From Candidatus Dojkabacteria bacterium UBA5209 (GTDB lineage Bacteria > Patescibacteriota > Dojkabacteria > SC72), in assembly GCA_002412645.1 (NCBI GenBank), contig DHVL01000043.1, positions 1-6,535 of the forward strand: a stretch of DNA of 6,535 nt. Direction: 5' to 3'. Numbering within the stretch: position 1 is the first letter of the stretch; each line of letters opens with the position of its first letter. A program made the position numbers and the translations under genes. Shown piece by piece: positions 1-5,936 of the stretch. Under the pieces are notes generated by a model. That model was not told where the DNA came from. It saw only the letters and a list, made by a program, of their open reading frames with translations, and made no database searches.

Positions 1-338
1 CCATTTCATTTGGTGAGCACGGTCTAAAATCCATGCAATCAGGCTGGATTAAATCTAGAGAGATAGAGGCAGCAAGAAGAGCAATTACAGGATCCATTAA
101 AAGAAAAGGTAAGGTATGGATTAAGATATTCCCTCATAAACCATACACACAAAAAGGAACTAACAGTAAGATGATAGCGGGAAAAGGAGAGGTAGAGGGA
201 TATGTAGCAGTAGTTAGACCAGGTACAATGCTCTTTGAAATTAGTGGAGTAGATAGAGAGAGTGCAATGGAGGCAATGAGATTAGGAGCACAGAAGCTTT
301 CAGTACAAACTAAATTTGTATCTAAAAAAGAGATTTAG
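1..338 (+). CDS. rplP: 50S ribosomal protein L16 (uL16), 5'-truncated by the window edge
   Basis: L16 is a large-subunit protein that binds 23S rRNA near the A-site tRNA and peptidyl-transferase centre. The reading frame is open from the first base: the codons before the first ATG (base 33) read ISFGEHGLKS, which matches the conserved VSFG..GL segment around residue 26 of E. coli L16. The ATG at 33 is therefore an internal Met, and about 25 N-terminal residues lie upstream of the window. Other family motifs are GWIKSREIEAARRAI, KVWIKIFPHKP, GKGEVEG, VAVVRPG and the closing TKFV. The gene ends with TAG. The 111 visible residues plus those missing give a normal family length of about 136. It is followed by an unusually wide 64-nt gap where rpmC would be expected. 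Confidence 0.97.
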   Translation, partial: ISFGEHGLKSMQSGWIKSREIEAARRAITGSIKRKGKVWIKIFPHKPYTQKGTNSKMIAGKGEVEGYVAVVRPGTMLFEISGVDRESAMEAMRLGAQKLSVQTKFVSKKEI

Positions 339-340
339 GC

Positions 341-369
341 TTGAGCTAACCCCATATTATTGGTAGAAT
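341..369 (+). promoter_or_regulatory. Candidate sigma70-type promoter upstream of rpsQ
   Basis: A TTGAGC box (341-346; 4 of 6 match to TTGACA) is followed after exactly 17 nt by TAGAAT (364-369; 5 of 6 match to TATAAT). The -10 box has an extended TG at 361-362 (TGGTAGAAT). Transcription would start near base 376, giving a leader of about 27 nt before rpsQ. It lies in the widest intergenic gap of the window, just after the rplP stop, which supports an internal promoter separating the S10-like and spc-like parts of the cluster. In AT-rich DNA such matches also occur by chance, and the promoter consensus of this organism is unknown. Confidence 0.45.
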
Positions 370-402
370 ACTAGCCGCTTTACATAGATAAAATATATAA
401 AA

Positions 403-660
403 ATGGAAATGACAACAAACGAGATTAAAAAAGGAAATAAGAGAGAGTTGGAAGGGGTTGTTGTAAGCAACAAGATGGATAGTACTGTAAGAGTAAGAGT
501 AGATACTACTCAATCTCACCCAGTATATAAAAAGGTTGTTAACAAGAAAAAGATATTCTTTGCTCATACCAAAGAGGAATTAAATATAGGAGACAAAGTA
601 GTAATTAGAGAGGCAAAGCCATACTCTAAGAATGTTAGATGGATAGTTGTTAATAAATAA
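403..660 (+). CDS. rpsQ: 30S ribosomal protein S17 (uS17)
   Basis: S17 is a primary 16S rRNA-binding protein of the small subunit, with an OB-fold. The 85-residue product has the normal family length. Visible motifs are EGVVVSNKMDSTVRV (residues 17-31, equivalent to G.VVS.KM.KTV), HPVYKK (39-44), AH..EE near 54-59 (the HDE region), GD at 63-64 and PYSKNVRW (73-80, equivalent to PLSKTKRW). The start at 403 is followed by a second in-frame ATG at 409, and either could be used; the extra two residues do not affect the fold. The upstream bases are A/T only, with no Shine-Dalgarno sequence. The N-terminus is short and carries no fused L29-like helix. The gene stops with TAA two bases before rplN, implying coupled translation. 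Confidence 0.97.
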   Translation: MEMTTNEIKKGNKRELEGVVVSNKMDSTVRVRVDTTQSHPVYKKVVNKKKIFFAHTKEELNIGDKVVIREAKPYSKNVRWIVVNK

Positions 661-662
661 AG

Positions 663-1031
663 ATGATACAGAAAGAAACAGTATTAAAAATAGCAGATAA
701 CAGTGGAGCAAAGCTAGGAAAGATAATTGGAATACCTGGATATTCTAAGATTAGATATGCAGGATTAGGAGACACTGTTAAAATCTCTGTTCAAAAAGTC
801 TTACCTAATAGTGGGGTAAAAAAACATGAGGTATTAACAGCAGTAATAATTAGGGTACACAAAGAGCATAAAAGACAGGATGGCTCATATATTAGATTTG
901 ATGATAATGCAGCGGTAGTAATAGATAACAAAAGGAATCCTAAGGGTTCTAGAATATTTGGACCAGTAGCAAGAGAATTAAAAGAGAAGGGTTTTGATAA
1001 GATTGTATCTCTAGCACCTGAGGTATTGTAA
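663..1031 (+). CDS. rplN: 50S ribosomal protein L14 (uL14)
   Basis: L14 binds 23S rRNA on the interface side of the large subunit, takes part in intersubunit bridges and contacts L19; it is also the docking site of the RsfS silencing factor in bacteria. The product is 122 residues, exactly the usual length. Motifs seen in order are MIQKET at the N-terminus, ADNSGA (11-16), GD (36-37), RQDGSYIRFDDNA (71-83), PKGSRIFGPV (93-102) and the C-terminal SLAPEV (116-121). The ATG lies 2 nt after the rpsQ stop, so initiation is probably by termination-reinitiation rather than a separate ribosome binding site. Nothing is unusual in the protein. Confidence 0.98.
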   Translation: MIQKETVLKIADNSGAKLGKIIGIPGYSKIRYAGLGDTVKISVQKVLPNSGVKKHEVLTAVIIRVHKEHKRQDGSYIRFDDNAAVVIDNKRNPKGSRIFGPVARELKEKGFDKIVSLAPEVL

Positions 1032-1047
1032 TTTAAAGATAAGAAAC

Positions 1048-1470
1048 ATGAAGATTAAAAAAGGAGACACAGTAAAAGTATTGTATGGAAAAGATGCTGG
1101 TAAGCAGGGTAAGGTTGTTGCTGTAGATATGAGAAAGAATCGTATTGTTGTAGATGGAGTAAATATATACAAAAAACATGTAAAGGGAGATGGTAGAACA
1201 AGAACATCTGAGATAGTAAATATTACTAAATCAATGGATGTATCTAAGGTAATGTTGGTATGTAATAACTGTGGGAAGAGTACTAGAGTTGGAATAAGAA
1301 GAGAGGGAGATAATGTAGTAAGAGTATGTAAGAAATGTGGTAAGGATATAGAGATAGTAAAAGAAGTAGAGAAGAAAGAAGTAGAAAAACCAAAGAAGAA
1401 AGCTACTACTAAAAAGACAACTACAAAGAAAACAGCTAAGAAAGTAACTAATAAAAAAGAAAGTAAATAA
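1048..1470 (+). CDS. rplX: 50S ribosomal protein L24 (uL24) with zinc ribbon and Lys-rich C-terminal tail
   Basis: L24 is an assembly-initiating 23S rRNA-binding protein located near the exit of the peptide tunnel. The KOW domain occupies roughly residues 2-38 (KKGDTVKVLYGKDAGKQGKV), followed by the YKKHVKGDGRTRT segment. A four-cysteine zinc ribbon follows: C72 and C75 (CNNC), then C94 and C97 (CKKC), with the typical TRVG and VRVCKKCG context found in many bacterial L24 proteins. From about residue 103 the protein has an extra, low-complexity tail of nearly 40 residues rich in Lys, Thr, Val and Glu, taking it to 140 residues against the usual 100-110. The tail is likely disordered and RNA-binding (inference). 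One Arg codon here is CGT; otherwise AGA/AGG is used. The stop is 2 nt before rplE. Confidence 0.96.
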   Translation: MKIKKGDTVKVLYGKDAGKQGKVVAVDMRKNRIVVDGVNIYKKHVKGDGRTRTSEIVNITKSMDVSKVMLVCNNCGKSTRVGIRREGDNVVRVCKKCGKDIEIVKEVEKKEVEKPKKKATTKKTTTKKTAKKVTNKKESK

Positions 1471-1472
1471 AA

Positions 1473-2027
1473 ATGGCAAGATTAAGAGAAGAATATAATA
1501 ACAAAATAAGAAAAGAGATGATGAAAGAGTTTGGATATACTAATGTAATGGAAGTACCAACTCTTAAAAAGATAATTGTAAATGTAGGAGCAGGTGCTGC
1601 AGTATCTGAAGCAGAAGCTCTTGAGGATATAGTTGGTATAGTTACACAGATAACAGGTCAGAAGCCAATAGTTAATAAAGCAAGAAAAGCAGTATCTGCT
1701 TTTAAGATTAGAGAAGGAATGGATATAGGTGTTTCTGTAATCTTAAGAGGTGATAGAATGTGGGAGTTCTTTGATAAGCTAGTAAATATTGTATTTCCTA
1801 GAGTCAAAGATTTCAGAGGATTAGATGTTAAGGCATTTGATGGTTCTGGTAATTACTCAGTAGGAATAGAAGATCACACAGTATTTCCTGAGATAGATGC
1901 AAACAATATTAGAAGAGTAAGAAGTTTACAGGTAGTAATAGTTACTTCTGCAAACGATGATAAGGGTGGAAAGTTACTTTTAGATAAATTTGGGTTCCCA
2001 TTTAAAAAAGATGTCAACAGAAGCTAA
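1473..2027 (+). CDS. rplE: 50S ribosomal protein L5 (uL5)
   Basis: L5 binds 5S rRNA and, with L18, helps anchor it in the central protuberance; it also contacts the P-site tRNA and the small-subunit head. The product is 184 residues, typical for the family (about 180). Motifs are YNNKIRKEM near the N-terminus, NVGAGAAV (37-44), ITGQKP (60-65), KARKAVSAFKIREG (69-82), RVKDFRGLD (110-118), NYSVGI (127-132), FPEID (138-142) and the C-terminal LL..FGFPFKK. The last 17 bases overlap the rpsN start region in another frame, so the C-terminal DVNRS is encoded by DNA shared with S14. The start lies 2 nt after rplX in an A-rich context without a Shine-Dalgarno sequence. Confidence 0.98.
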   Translation: MARLREEYNNKIRKEMMKEFGYTNVMEVPTLKKIIVNVGAGAAVSEAEALEDIVGIVTQITGQKPIVNKARKAVSAFKIREGMDIGVSVILRGDRMWEFFDKLVNIVFPRVKDFRGLDVKAFDGSGNYSVGIEDHTVFPEIDANNIRRVRSLQVVIVTSANDDKGGKLLLDKFGFPFKKDVNRS

Positions 2028-2205
2028 GGAGCATAAAGCAAGACAATTAAAGATAAAGTCAAAGTATAGAACAAGAGTGTATAACAGGTGTGAGCTTTGT
2101 GGTAGATCAAGAGGATACATAAGACATTACGGAATATGTAGAATCTGTTTTAGAAAATTAGCTAGTGAGGGTCAAGTACCTGGAGTTAAAAAAGCAATTT
2201 GGTAA
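2011..2205 (+). CDS. rpsN: 30S ribosomal protein S14, zinc-binding type (uS14, type Z)
   Basis: S14 binds 16S rRNA in the head of the small subunit late in assembly. The product is 64 residues, close to the 61 of the short zinc type. Four zinc ligands are intact: C27 and C30 (CELC), then C43 and C46 (CRIC). YRTRVYNRC, the ICRICFR segment and the closing GVKKAIW match the family (typically GVKKASW). The ATG at 2011 is chosen rather than an in-frame TTG at 1990, because it gives the normal N-terminal length. This start places 17 bases inside rplE in a different frame, so translation is probably coupled to L5. The stop is followed by a 41-nt gap that seems to contain a decayed copy of the gene's end. 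Confidence 0.96.
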   Translation: MSTEAKEHKARQLKIKSKYRTRVYNRCELCGRSRGYIRHYGICRICFRKLASEGQVPGVKKAIW

Positions 2206-2232
2206 TTTTTAAAGAAAATTTTTTGGTAATTT
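2186..2232 (+). repeat. Degenerate 24-nt tandem duplication at the rpsN 3' end
   Basis: The 11-mer TTTGGTAATTT occurs at 2198-2208, spanning the last Trp codon and stop of rpsN, and again at 2222-2232, exactly 24 nt downstream. Extending the 24-nt offset leftward gives further matches over A-rich sequence, about 17 identical of 23 positions. Because 24 is a multiple of 3, the codons after the rpsN stop read FLKKIFW and a second TAA in the same frame, an echo of the real VKKAIW ending. This could be a decayed tandem duplication or a chance match in AT-rich DNA. Confidence 0.4.
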
Positions 2233-2246
2233 ATTAATAACAAACA

Positions 2247-2624
2247 ATGAACGATTTAGTAGCAGACTTTTTAGCAAGAATGCAAAACGGAATACAAAGG
2301 AATAGAGAGTCAATATTAGTACCAGCAACAAAAATGAATGGTGAGATTGTTAAGGTATTAAAGAGTGAAGAAATGATTGAAGATTTTAAAGAGGAAGGAA
2401 ACAATATAGAGGTGTTTGTTAAATATGATGAATCTGAACCAATGGTAACAAGATTTGAGAGAGTAAGTAGTCCTGGTCAAAGGATATACATTAGTAGTAA
2501 AGAGATAGTTCCAATAATGAATGGAAGAGGTATATCAATAATCTCTACATCAAAAGGACTAATGACTGGATCAGAAGCTAAGAGTAAGAACTTAGGTGGA
2601 GAATTAATCTGTAAAATTTGGTAA
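2247..2624 (+). CDS. rpsH: 30S ribosomal protein S8 (uS8)
   Basis: S8 is a primary binder of the 16S rRNA central domain; in E. coli it also represses its own operon by binding spc mRNA. The 125-residue product has the usual two-domain layout. The N-terminal part has the D3, D7, R11 and N14 pattern (typical D...D.L.R..N). The C-terminal part has SSPGQRIY (74-81), GRGISIISTSKGLMT (93-107), the EA at 110-111 and GGELICKIW at the end. The STS..G loop is the RNA-binding signature. The start follows a 41-nt AT-rich gap with no Shine-Dalgarno sequence (the bases just before ATG are ataacaaaca). No S8-like mRNA repression site could be recognised near rplE or rpsN by eye. Confidence 0.97.
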   Translation: MNDLVADFLARMQNGIQRNRESILVPATKMNGEIVKVLKSEEMIEDFKEEGNNIEVFVKYDESEPMVTRFERVSSPGQRIYISSKEIVPIMNGRGISIISTSKGLMTGSEAKSKNLGGELICKIW

Positions 2625-2632
2625 TACAAAAA

Positions 2633-3175
2633 ATGTCTAGAATAGGATTAGAGCCAATAACAATAGAAGAAGGAATAGATGTAAAAGTAGAGGGGAAGAA
2701 AGTTACTATCTCAGGTTCTAATAAAGAGACTGTAGTTGAACTACCAGAGAAAATCTCTGTAGAGGTAAAAGATGGTCAGGTATTAGTATCTAGAAGTGAT
2801 GATGAGAAGTTTAGTAAATCACTACACGGAACATTTAGAGCAATAATAGCTAATGCAATAAAGGGGATAAAAGAGGGATTTGAGAAAAGATTAGAATTAG
2901 TAGGTGTAGGATACAGAGCTAGAATGGAAGGAACAACATTAGTAATGAGTCTAGGTTGGAATCACCCAATCAAAGTAGAGACTCCAGAAGATATGACAAT
3001 TGAAGTACCGGAGGAAACAAAGGTAGTAATAAAAGGACATGATAAACAGAAAGTTGGTCAGTTAGCAGCAAAGATAAGAGCTATGAGAAAACCAGAACCA
3101 TATAAAGGTAAAGGTATAAGATATGAAGGAGAGTATGTAAGGAAAAAGAGTTCTAAAGCAGCAGTAACTGCATAA
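2633..3175 (+). CDS. rplF: 50S ribosomal protein L6 (uL6)
   Basis: L6 binds 23S rRNA helix 97 next to the sarcin-ricin loop, near the elongation-factor site. The 180-residue product has the expected two repeated alpha/beta domains. Motifs are MSRIGLEPI at the start, HGTFRAIIANAIKG (65-78), LELVGVGYRAR (87-97), LGWNHPI (107-113), GHDKQKVGQLAAKIR (135-149) and KPEPYKGKGIRYEGE (153-167). The ATG at 2633 is preferred over an in-frame TTG at 2618, because it gives the family's MSRIG start and avoids overlap with rpsH. The gap from rpsH is 8 nt, and the leader (tacaaaaa) has no Shine-Dalgarno sequence. The protein ends with a short Ser/Ala-rich stretch after the conserved domain. Confidence 0.98.
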   Translation: MSRIGLEPITIEEGIDVKVEGKKVTISGSNKETVVELPEKISVEVKDGQVLVSRSDDEKFSKSLHGTFRAIIANAIKGIKEGFEKRLELVGVGYRARMEGTTLVMSLGWNHPIKVETPEDMTIEVPEETKVVIKGHDKQKVGQLAAKIRAMRKPEPYKGKGIRYEGEYVRKKSSKAAVTA

Positions 3176-3191
3176 TTGTTAATAAAAGAAT

Positions 3192-3521
3192 ATGAAACAC
3201 ACTAAGACAGAAAAAAGAGAAAGAAGAAAGATGCACATCAGGAAGAACTTAAGTGGTACTTCTGTTAAACCAAGGGTATTTGTATTCAAAAGTAACAAAT
3301 ATTTCTATGCGGGTGTAGCAGATGACGAGAAGAGTATTGTATTAATGAGTAAGATGTCAGATAAGAAAGAGTCAGAGATAGTAAAGATGGCTAAAGTATT
3401 TGCAACTGATTTAAAGAAAAAGAAAATAGAGGTAGCAGTATTTGATAGAAGTGGATACAGATATCATGGTTTAATAGCTGCTTTTGTAGAGGAATTAAGA
3501 AATAATGGAATTAAGATTTAG
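3192..3521 (+). CDS. rplR: 50S ribosomal protein L18 (uL18)
   Basis: L18 binds 5S rRNA together with L5 and helps form the central protuberance. The product is 109 residues, slightly short of the common 115-120. The N-terminal basic arm (KRERRKMHIRKNLSGT, residues 8-23) and KPRVFVFKSNKYFYA (26-40) correspond to the family's R..R.RKI.GT..RPRL.V..S. The strongest signature is FDRSGYRYHG (84-93), followed by ELRNNGI, which matches the conserved FDRGGY.YHG and AREAGL ending. The ATG at 3192 is used rather than the later ATG at 3231, because the basic arm before it belongs to the family. The leader ttaataaaagaat has no Shine-Dalgarno sequence. The stop is TAG. Confidence 0.97.
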   Translation: MKHTKTEKRERRKMHIRKNLSGTSVKPRVFVFKSNKYFYAGVADDEKSIVLMSKMSDKKESEIVKMAKVFATDLKKKKIEVAVFDRSGYRYHGLIAAFVEELRNNGIKI

Positions 3522-3533
3522 TTAAACAAATAA

Positions 3534-4187
3534 ATGTTTGATAGAAGTAACAATCAAAAAGAAAGACCAAATTACGACAAAAAGACTGTCTCTATTAGAA
3601 GGGTAGCAAAGGTAACAAAGGGAGGAAAGAGACTTAGATTTAGTGCTATGGTTGTAGTAGGAGATCATAATGGATCTGTAGGAGTAGGATTGGGTAGAGG
3701 AGTAGATACTAAGAGTGCAGTAGAGAAGGGAGAGAGAATCGCAGCTAAGAAGATGAGAAAGATTCAACTAGCAGGTGATACAATTCCTCATGAGGTTACT
3801 CACAAACAGGGTGCAGCAAAGGTATTGCTTAGACCTGCAAGACCAGGTACTGGTGTAATTGCTGGTTCATCTGTCAGAACTGTATTAGAATTAGCAGGTA
3901 TTGATAATGTATATGGTAAGTTACTTGGTACTACAGATGCAATAGCTTCAGCATATGCAACATATGAAGCATTAAAGTCCCTTAGAAATACTAGAGTACT
4001 TTCTAAGATGAAGAATATGAGAGATAGAGTAGAGGCTAAGAAAGAAACAGATAAAGAGAAAAAGATTAAAGATGAGAAGAGAAGAGCAGCTAAAAGAGCT
4101 GAGAGGAAAGATGATAGAAAAAGAGATAGTGGTAGAAGAGATAATAGAACAAATAGAAGACCTGTTAAGAAGACAGAGAAGAAATAA
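3534..4187 (+). CDS. rpsE: 30S ribosomal protein S5 (uS5) with long charged C-terminal extension
   Basis: S5 sits at the mRNA entry side of the small subunit and affects decoding accuracy and mRNA unwinding. The N-terminal double-stranded-RNA-binding-like domain reads VSIRRVAKVTKGGKRLRFSA (19-38), VVVGDHNGSVGVGLG (40-54) and later TIPHEVTHKQGAAKVLL (83-99). The second domain has PARPGTGVIAGSSVRTVLELAGIDNV (101-126) and the ALKSLR segment (146-151). Usual S5 proteins end near here (E. coli 167 residues). This one continues from about residue 154 to 217 with a tail made almost entirely of Lys, Arg, Asp and Glu. The tail is likely disordered or helical, and its role is unknown. No rpmD gene follows, although it normally does. 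Confidence 0.97.
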   Translation: MFDRSNNQKERPNYDKKTVSIRRVAKVTKGGKRLRFSAMVVVGDHNGSVGVGLGRGVDTKSAVEKGERIAAKKMRKIQLAGDTIPHEVTHKQGAAKVLLRPARPGTGVIAGSSVRTVLELAGIDNVYGKLLGTTDAIASAYATYEALKSLRNTRVLSKMKNMRDRVEAKKETDKEKKIKDEKRRAAKRAERKDDRKRDSGRRDNRTNRRPVKKTEKK

Positions 4188-4204
4188 AGTATTAAATAAA
4201 TAAC

Positions 4205-4648
4205 ATGCATTTAGAGAGTATTCCAAAAAGAAACAAAAGAATAGGAAAGGCAAAAAGACTTGGTAGAGGGTATGGTTCTGGAGTTGGAGGACACACCGCT
4301 ACAAGGGGTATGAAAGGTCAAAAGTCCAGAGCAGGTCATAAATCTCTACTCTTCTTTGAGGGAGGTAATGTACCATTCTTTAGAAGAATGCCTAAGAAGA
4401 AAGGTTTTAATCAGACTAATAAAATAGAAGCTACCGCTATTAACCTTGATATATTAAATGAGAACTTTAAATCAGGAGAGGTAGTAAGTATTGAATCACT
4501 TAAAGAGAAAGCACTAATTGCTCAAAGAACACCTGCTGTAAAAATACTTGGTAGTGGAGATATCAGTAAGAAGATTGTAATAGATGGTATCCCTGCATCG
4601 CAGAGTGCTAAAGAAAAAGTATTGAAAGCAGGGGGTACAATAAAGTAA
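4205..4648 (+). CDS. rplO: 50S ribosomal protein L15 (uL15)
   Basis: L15 is a late-assembling 23S rRNA-binding protein with a long N-terminal extension that threads into the subunit. The product is 147 residues, the normal length. The N-terminal basic region has KRLGRGYGSGVGGHTATRGMKGQKSRAG (residues 17-44), the family's G.GSG.G.T..RG.KGQ.SR.G pattern. Next come FFEGGNVPFFRRMPKKKGF (50-68, usually FEGGQ.PL.RR.PKRGF), LDILNENFKSGEVVS (81-95), and the globular ending KILGSGDISKKIVID followed by SQSAKEKVLKAGG. It follows rpsE directly after 17 nt, where rpmD would normally be. The leader attaaataaataac has no Shine-Dalgarno sequence. Confidence 0.97.
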   Translation: MHLESIPKRNKRIGKAKRLGRGYGSGVGGHTATRGMKGQKSRAGHKSLLFFEGGNVPFFRRMPKKKGFNQTNKIEATAINLDILNENFKSGEVVSIESLKEKALIAQRTPAVKILGSGDISKKIVIDGIPASQSAKEKVLKAGGTIK

Positions 4649-4659
4649 CCTCAAAAGAT

Positions 4660-5925
4660 ATGAACAAATATATCGAAATTGTTCGAAGAATCTTCAGAAC
4701 AGAAGAGATTCGAAAAAAAATAATATTCTCATTAATAATACTGCTTGCATATAGATTTTTGGCTGCTATTCCAGTAGTGGGTATACCTGCAGACGCTATT
4801 CAACTTCTTTTTGAAGGTAGTAGTTTTGGAGATATGCTTTCTACAGTATCTGGTGGAGTATTAGAAACAGCCTCTATCGCAGCAATAGGATTAAGTCCAT
4901 ATATTAATGCTTCTATCATATTCCAATTACTTGGTAGTGTAATTCCTAAGATAGAGGAATTAAGAAATGAAGGACCAGAGGGTAGAAAACAGATTAGTAT
5001 GTATACCCGTTTACTAACAGTACCTTTAGCAATAATGCAATCTTTTGTAATATATTCAACTTTAAGAGGTTTTGGTCTAGTAGGTCAATTAGAGATATTA
5101 GAATTAGTAGTAATGGTTTCTACATTAACTGCTGGCTCAATACTTGTAATGTGGTTTGCAGAATTAACATCAGAAAGTGGTGTGGGAGGAGGTTCTTCTT
5201 ACCTAATCTTTCTAGGCATTATTGCTGGTATTCCAGGAACACTTAGCTCTAACTTTACATTAATGGATACGTTCCAGAAGGTTGTATTTATTGTAATAAC
5301 ATTGTTGTTAATAATATCTGTGGTATATGTCACAGAAGCGCAACGTAGAGTAAAAGTTCAATACTCTCGAAGGGTAAGAACAGGTGGTGCAATGGATAGC
5401 TACATTCCAATCAAGTTAGTTCAATTCGGAGTTATGCCTGTAATCTTTGCAGTATCTTTACTCTCATTTCCACAACTGATTGGTAAGTTCATACTAAGTA
5501 GAGATATGGGTGATGGGATAATAGATTTTACTACTAAGGCAATGGCCTTAATAGAGAATCCATATTTTAATAATGCATTTACATTCTTCCTAATCGTAGG
5601 TTTTGCATTCTTCTACCTTACTGTTGTATTTAAGACAGACGAGTTAGCAAAGAATCTGCAAAAGCAAGGAGGCTTTATACCTGGTATTAGACCAGGTCCT
5701 AATACATCTAAATATCTTAAGACCGTAGCATTTAGATTGGCTACAGTAGGTGCAATATTTTTAGGATTAATTTCCATATTACCTAACATATTCATATCAC
5801 TTAATCTAATGACAGCTACAGTTATCACAGGTACAGGTCTCTTAATCATGGTAAATGTAGTCTTAGATATCAGAAGGCAGGTTGCTTCTATGATTGTAGT
5901 TAGAGATTACGATAGGTACCTTTAG
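4660..5925 (+). CDS. secY: Protein translocase subunit SecY
   Basis: SecY is the pore-forming subunit of the Sec channel, moving unfolded proteins across or into the cytoplasmic membrane with SecE, SecG and SecA or the ribosome. The 421-residue product shows ten hydrophobic segments, roughly at residues 20-39, 72-92, 116-136, 150-168, 180-195, 207-225, 254-274, 305-324, 361-381 and 384-402. Key signatures are the plug-region SGGVLETASIAAIGLSPYI (64-82), EGPEGRKQISMYTRLLTV (104-121), the cytosolic loop EAQRRVKVQYSRRV (226-239), QGGFIPGIRPG (336-346) and the C-terminal RRQV..MIVVRDYDRYL. Where most SecY have GIGNG, this has GVGGG (174-178). Five of the visible Arg codons are CGN, against almost none in the ribosomal genes. 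The start lies 11 nt after rplO; the product is close to the usual 420-440 length. Confidence 0.98.
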   Translation: MNKYIEIVRRIFRTEEIRKKIIFSLIILLAYRFLAAIPVVGIPADAIQLLFEGSSFGDMLSTVSGGVLETASIAAIGLSPYINASIIFQLLGSVIPKIEELRNEGPEGRKQISMYTRLLTVPLAIMQSFVIYSTLRGFGLVGQLEILELVVMVSTLTAGSILVMWFAELTSESGVGGGSSYLIFLGIIAGIPGTLSSNFTLMDTFQKVVFIVITLLLIISVVYVTEAQRRVKVQYSRRVRTGGAMDSYIPIKLVQFGVMPVIFAVSLLSFPQLIGKFILSRDMGDGIIDFTTKAMALIENPYFNNAFTFFLIVGFAFFYLTVVFKTDELAKNLQKQGGFIPGIRPGPNTSKYLKTVAFRLATVGAIFLGLISILPNIFISLNLMTATVITGTGLLIMVNVVLDIRRQVASMIVVRDYDRYL

Positions 5926-5936
5926 CTCTTTTAATT

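Noticed and set aside
1231..1479. Minus-strand open frame opposite the rplX tail, rich in Phe, Ser and Leu
   Set aside because: It is a mirror of the Lys/Thr-rich purine-loaded rplX sequence with no family motif; the + strand gene is certain.
1440..1500. S8-type mRNA repression site near the rplE start, as in E. coli spc
   Set aside because: Only 2 nt separate rplX and rplE, and no S8-like helix with its conserved bulge could be recognised in the A-rich sequence.
1990..2010. Upstream TTG start for rpsN
   Set aside because: It would add seven residues not seen in zinc-type S14 and enlarge the overlap with rplE; ATG at 2011 gives the family length.
2204..2224. AATTTT...AAAATT hairpin followed by T-run after rpsN, as a terminator
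   Set aside because: The stem is six A/T pairs only and lies between two co-transcribed essential genes; too weak for intrinsic termination.
2618..2632. Upstream TTG start for rplF inside the end of rpsH
   Set aside because: The family begins with MSRIG, which is exactly what the ATG at 2633 gives.
3800..4253. Two long minus-strand frames opposite rpsE and the start of rplO, looking hydrophobic
   Set aside because: Both mirror the purine-rich S5 coding region; the apparent hydrophobicity comes from the complement of Lys/Arg/Glu codons.
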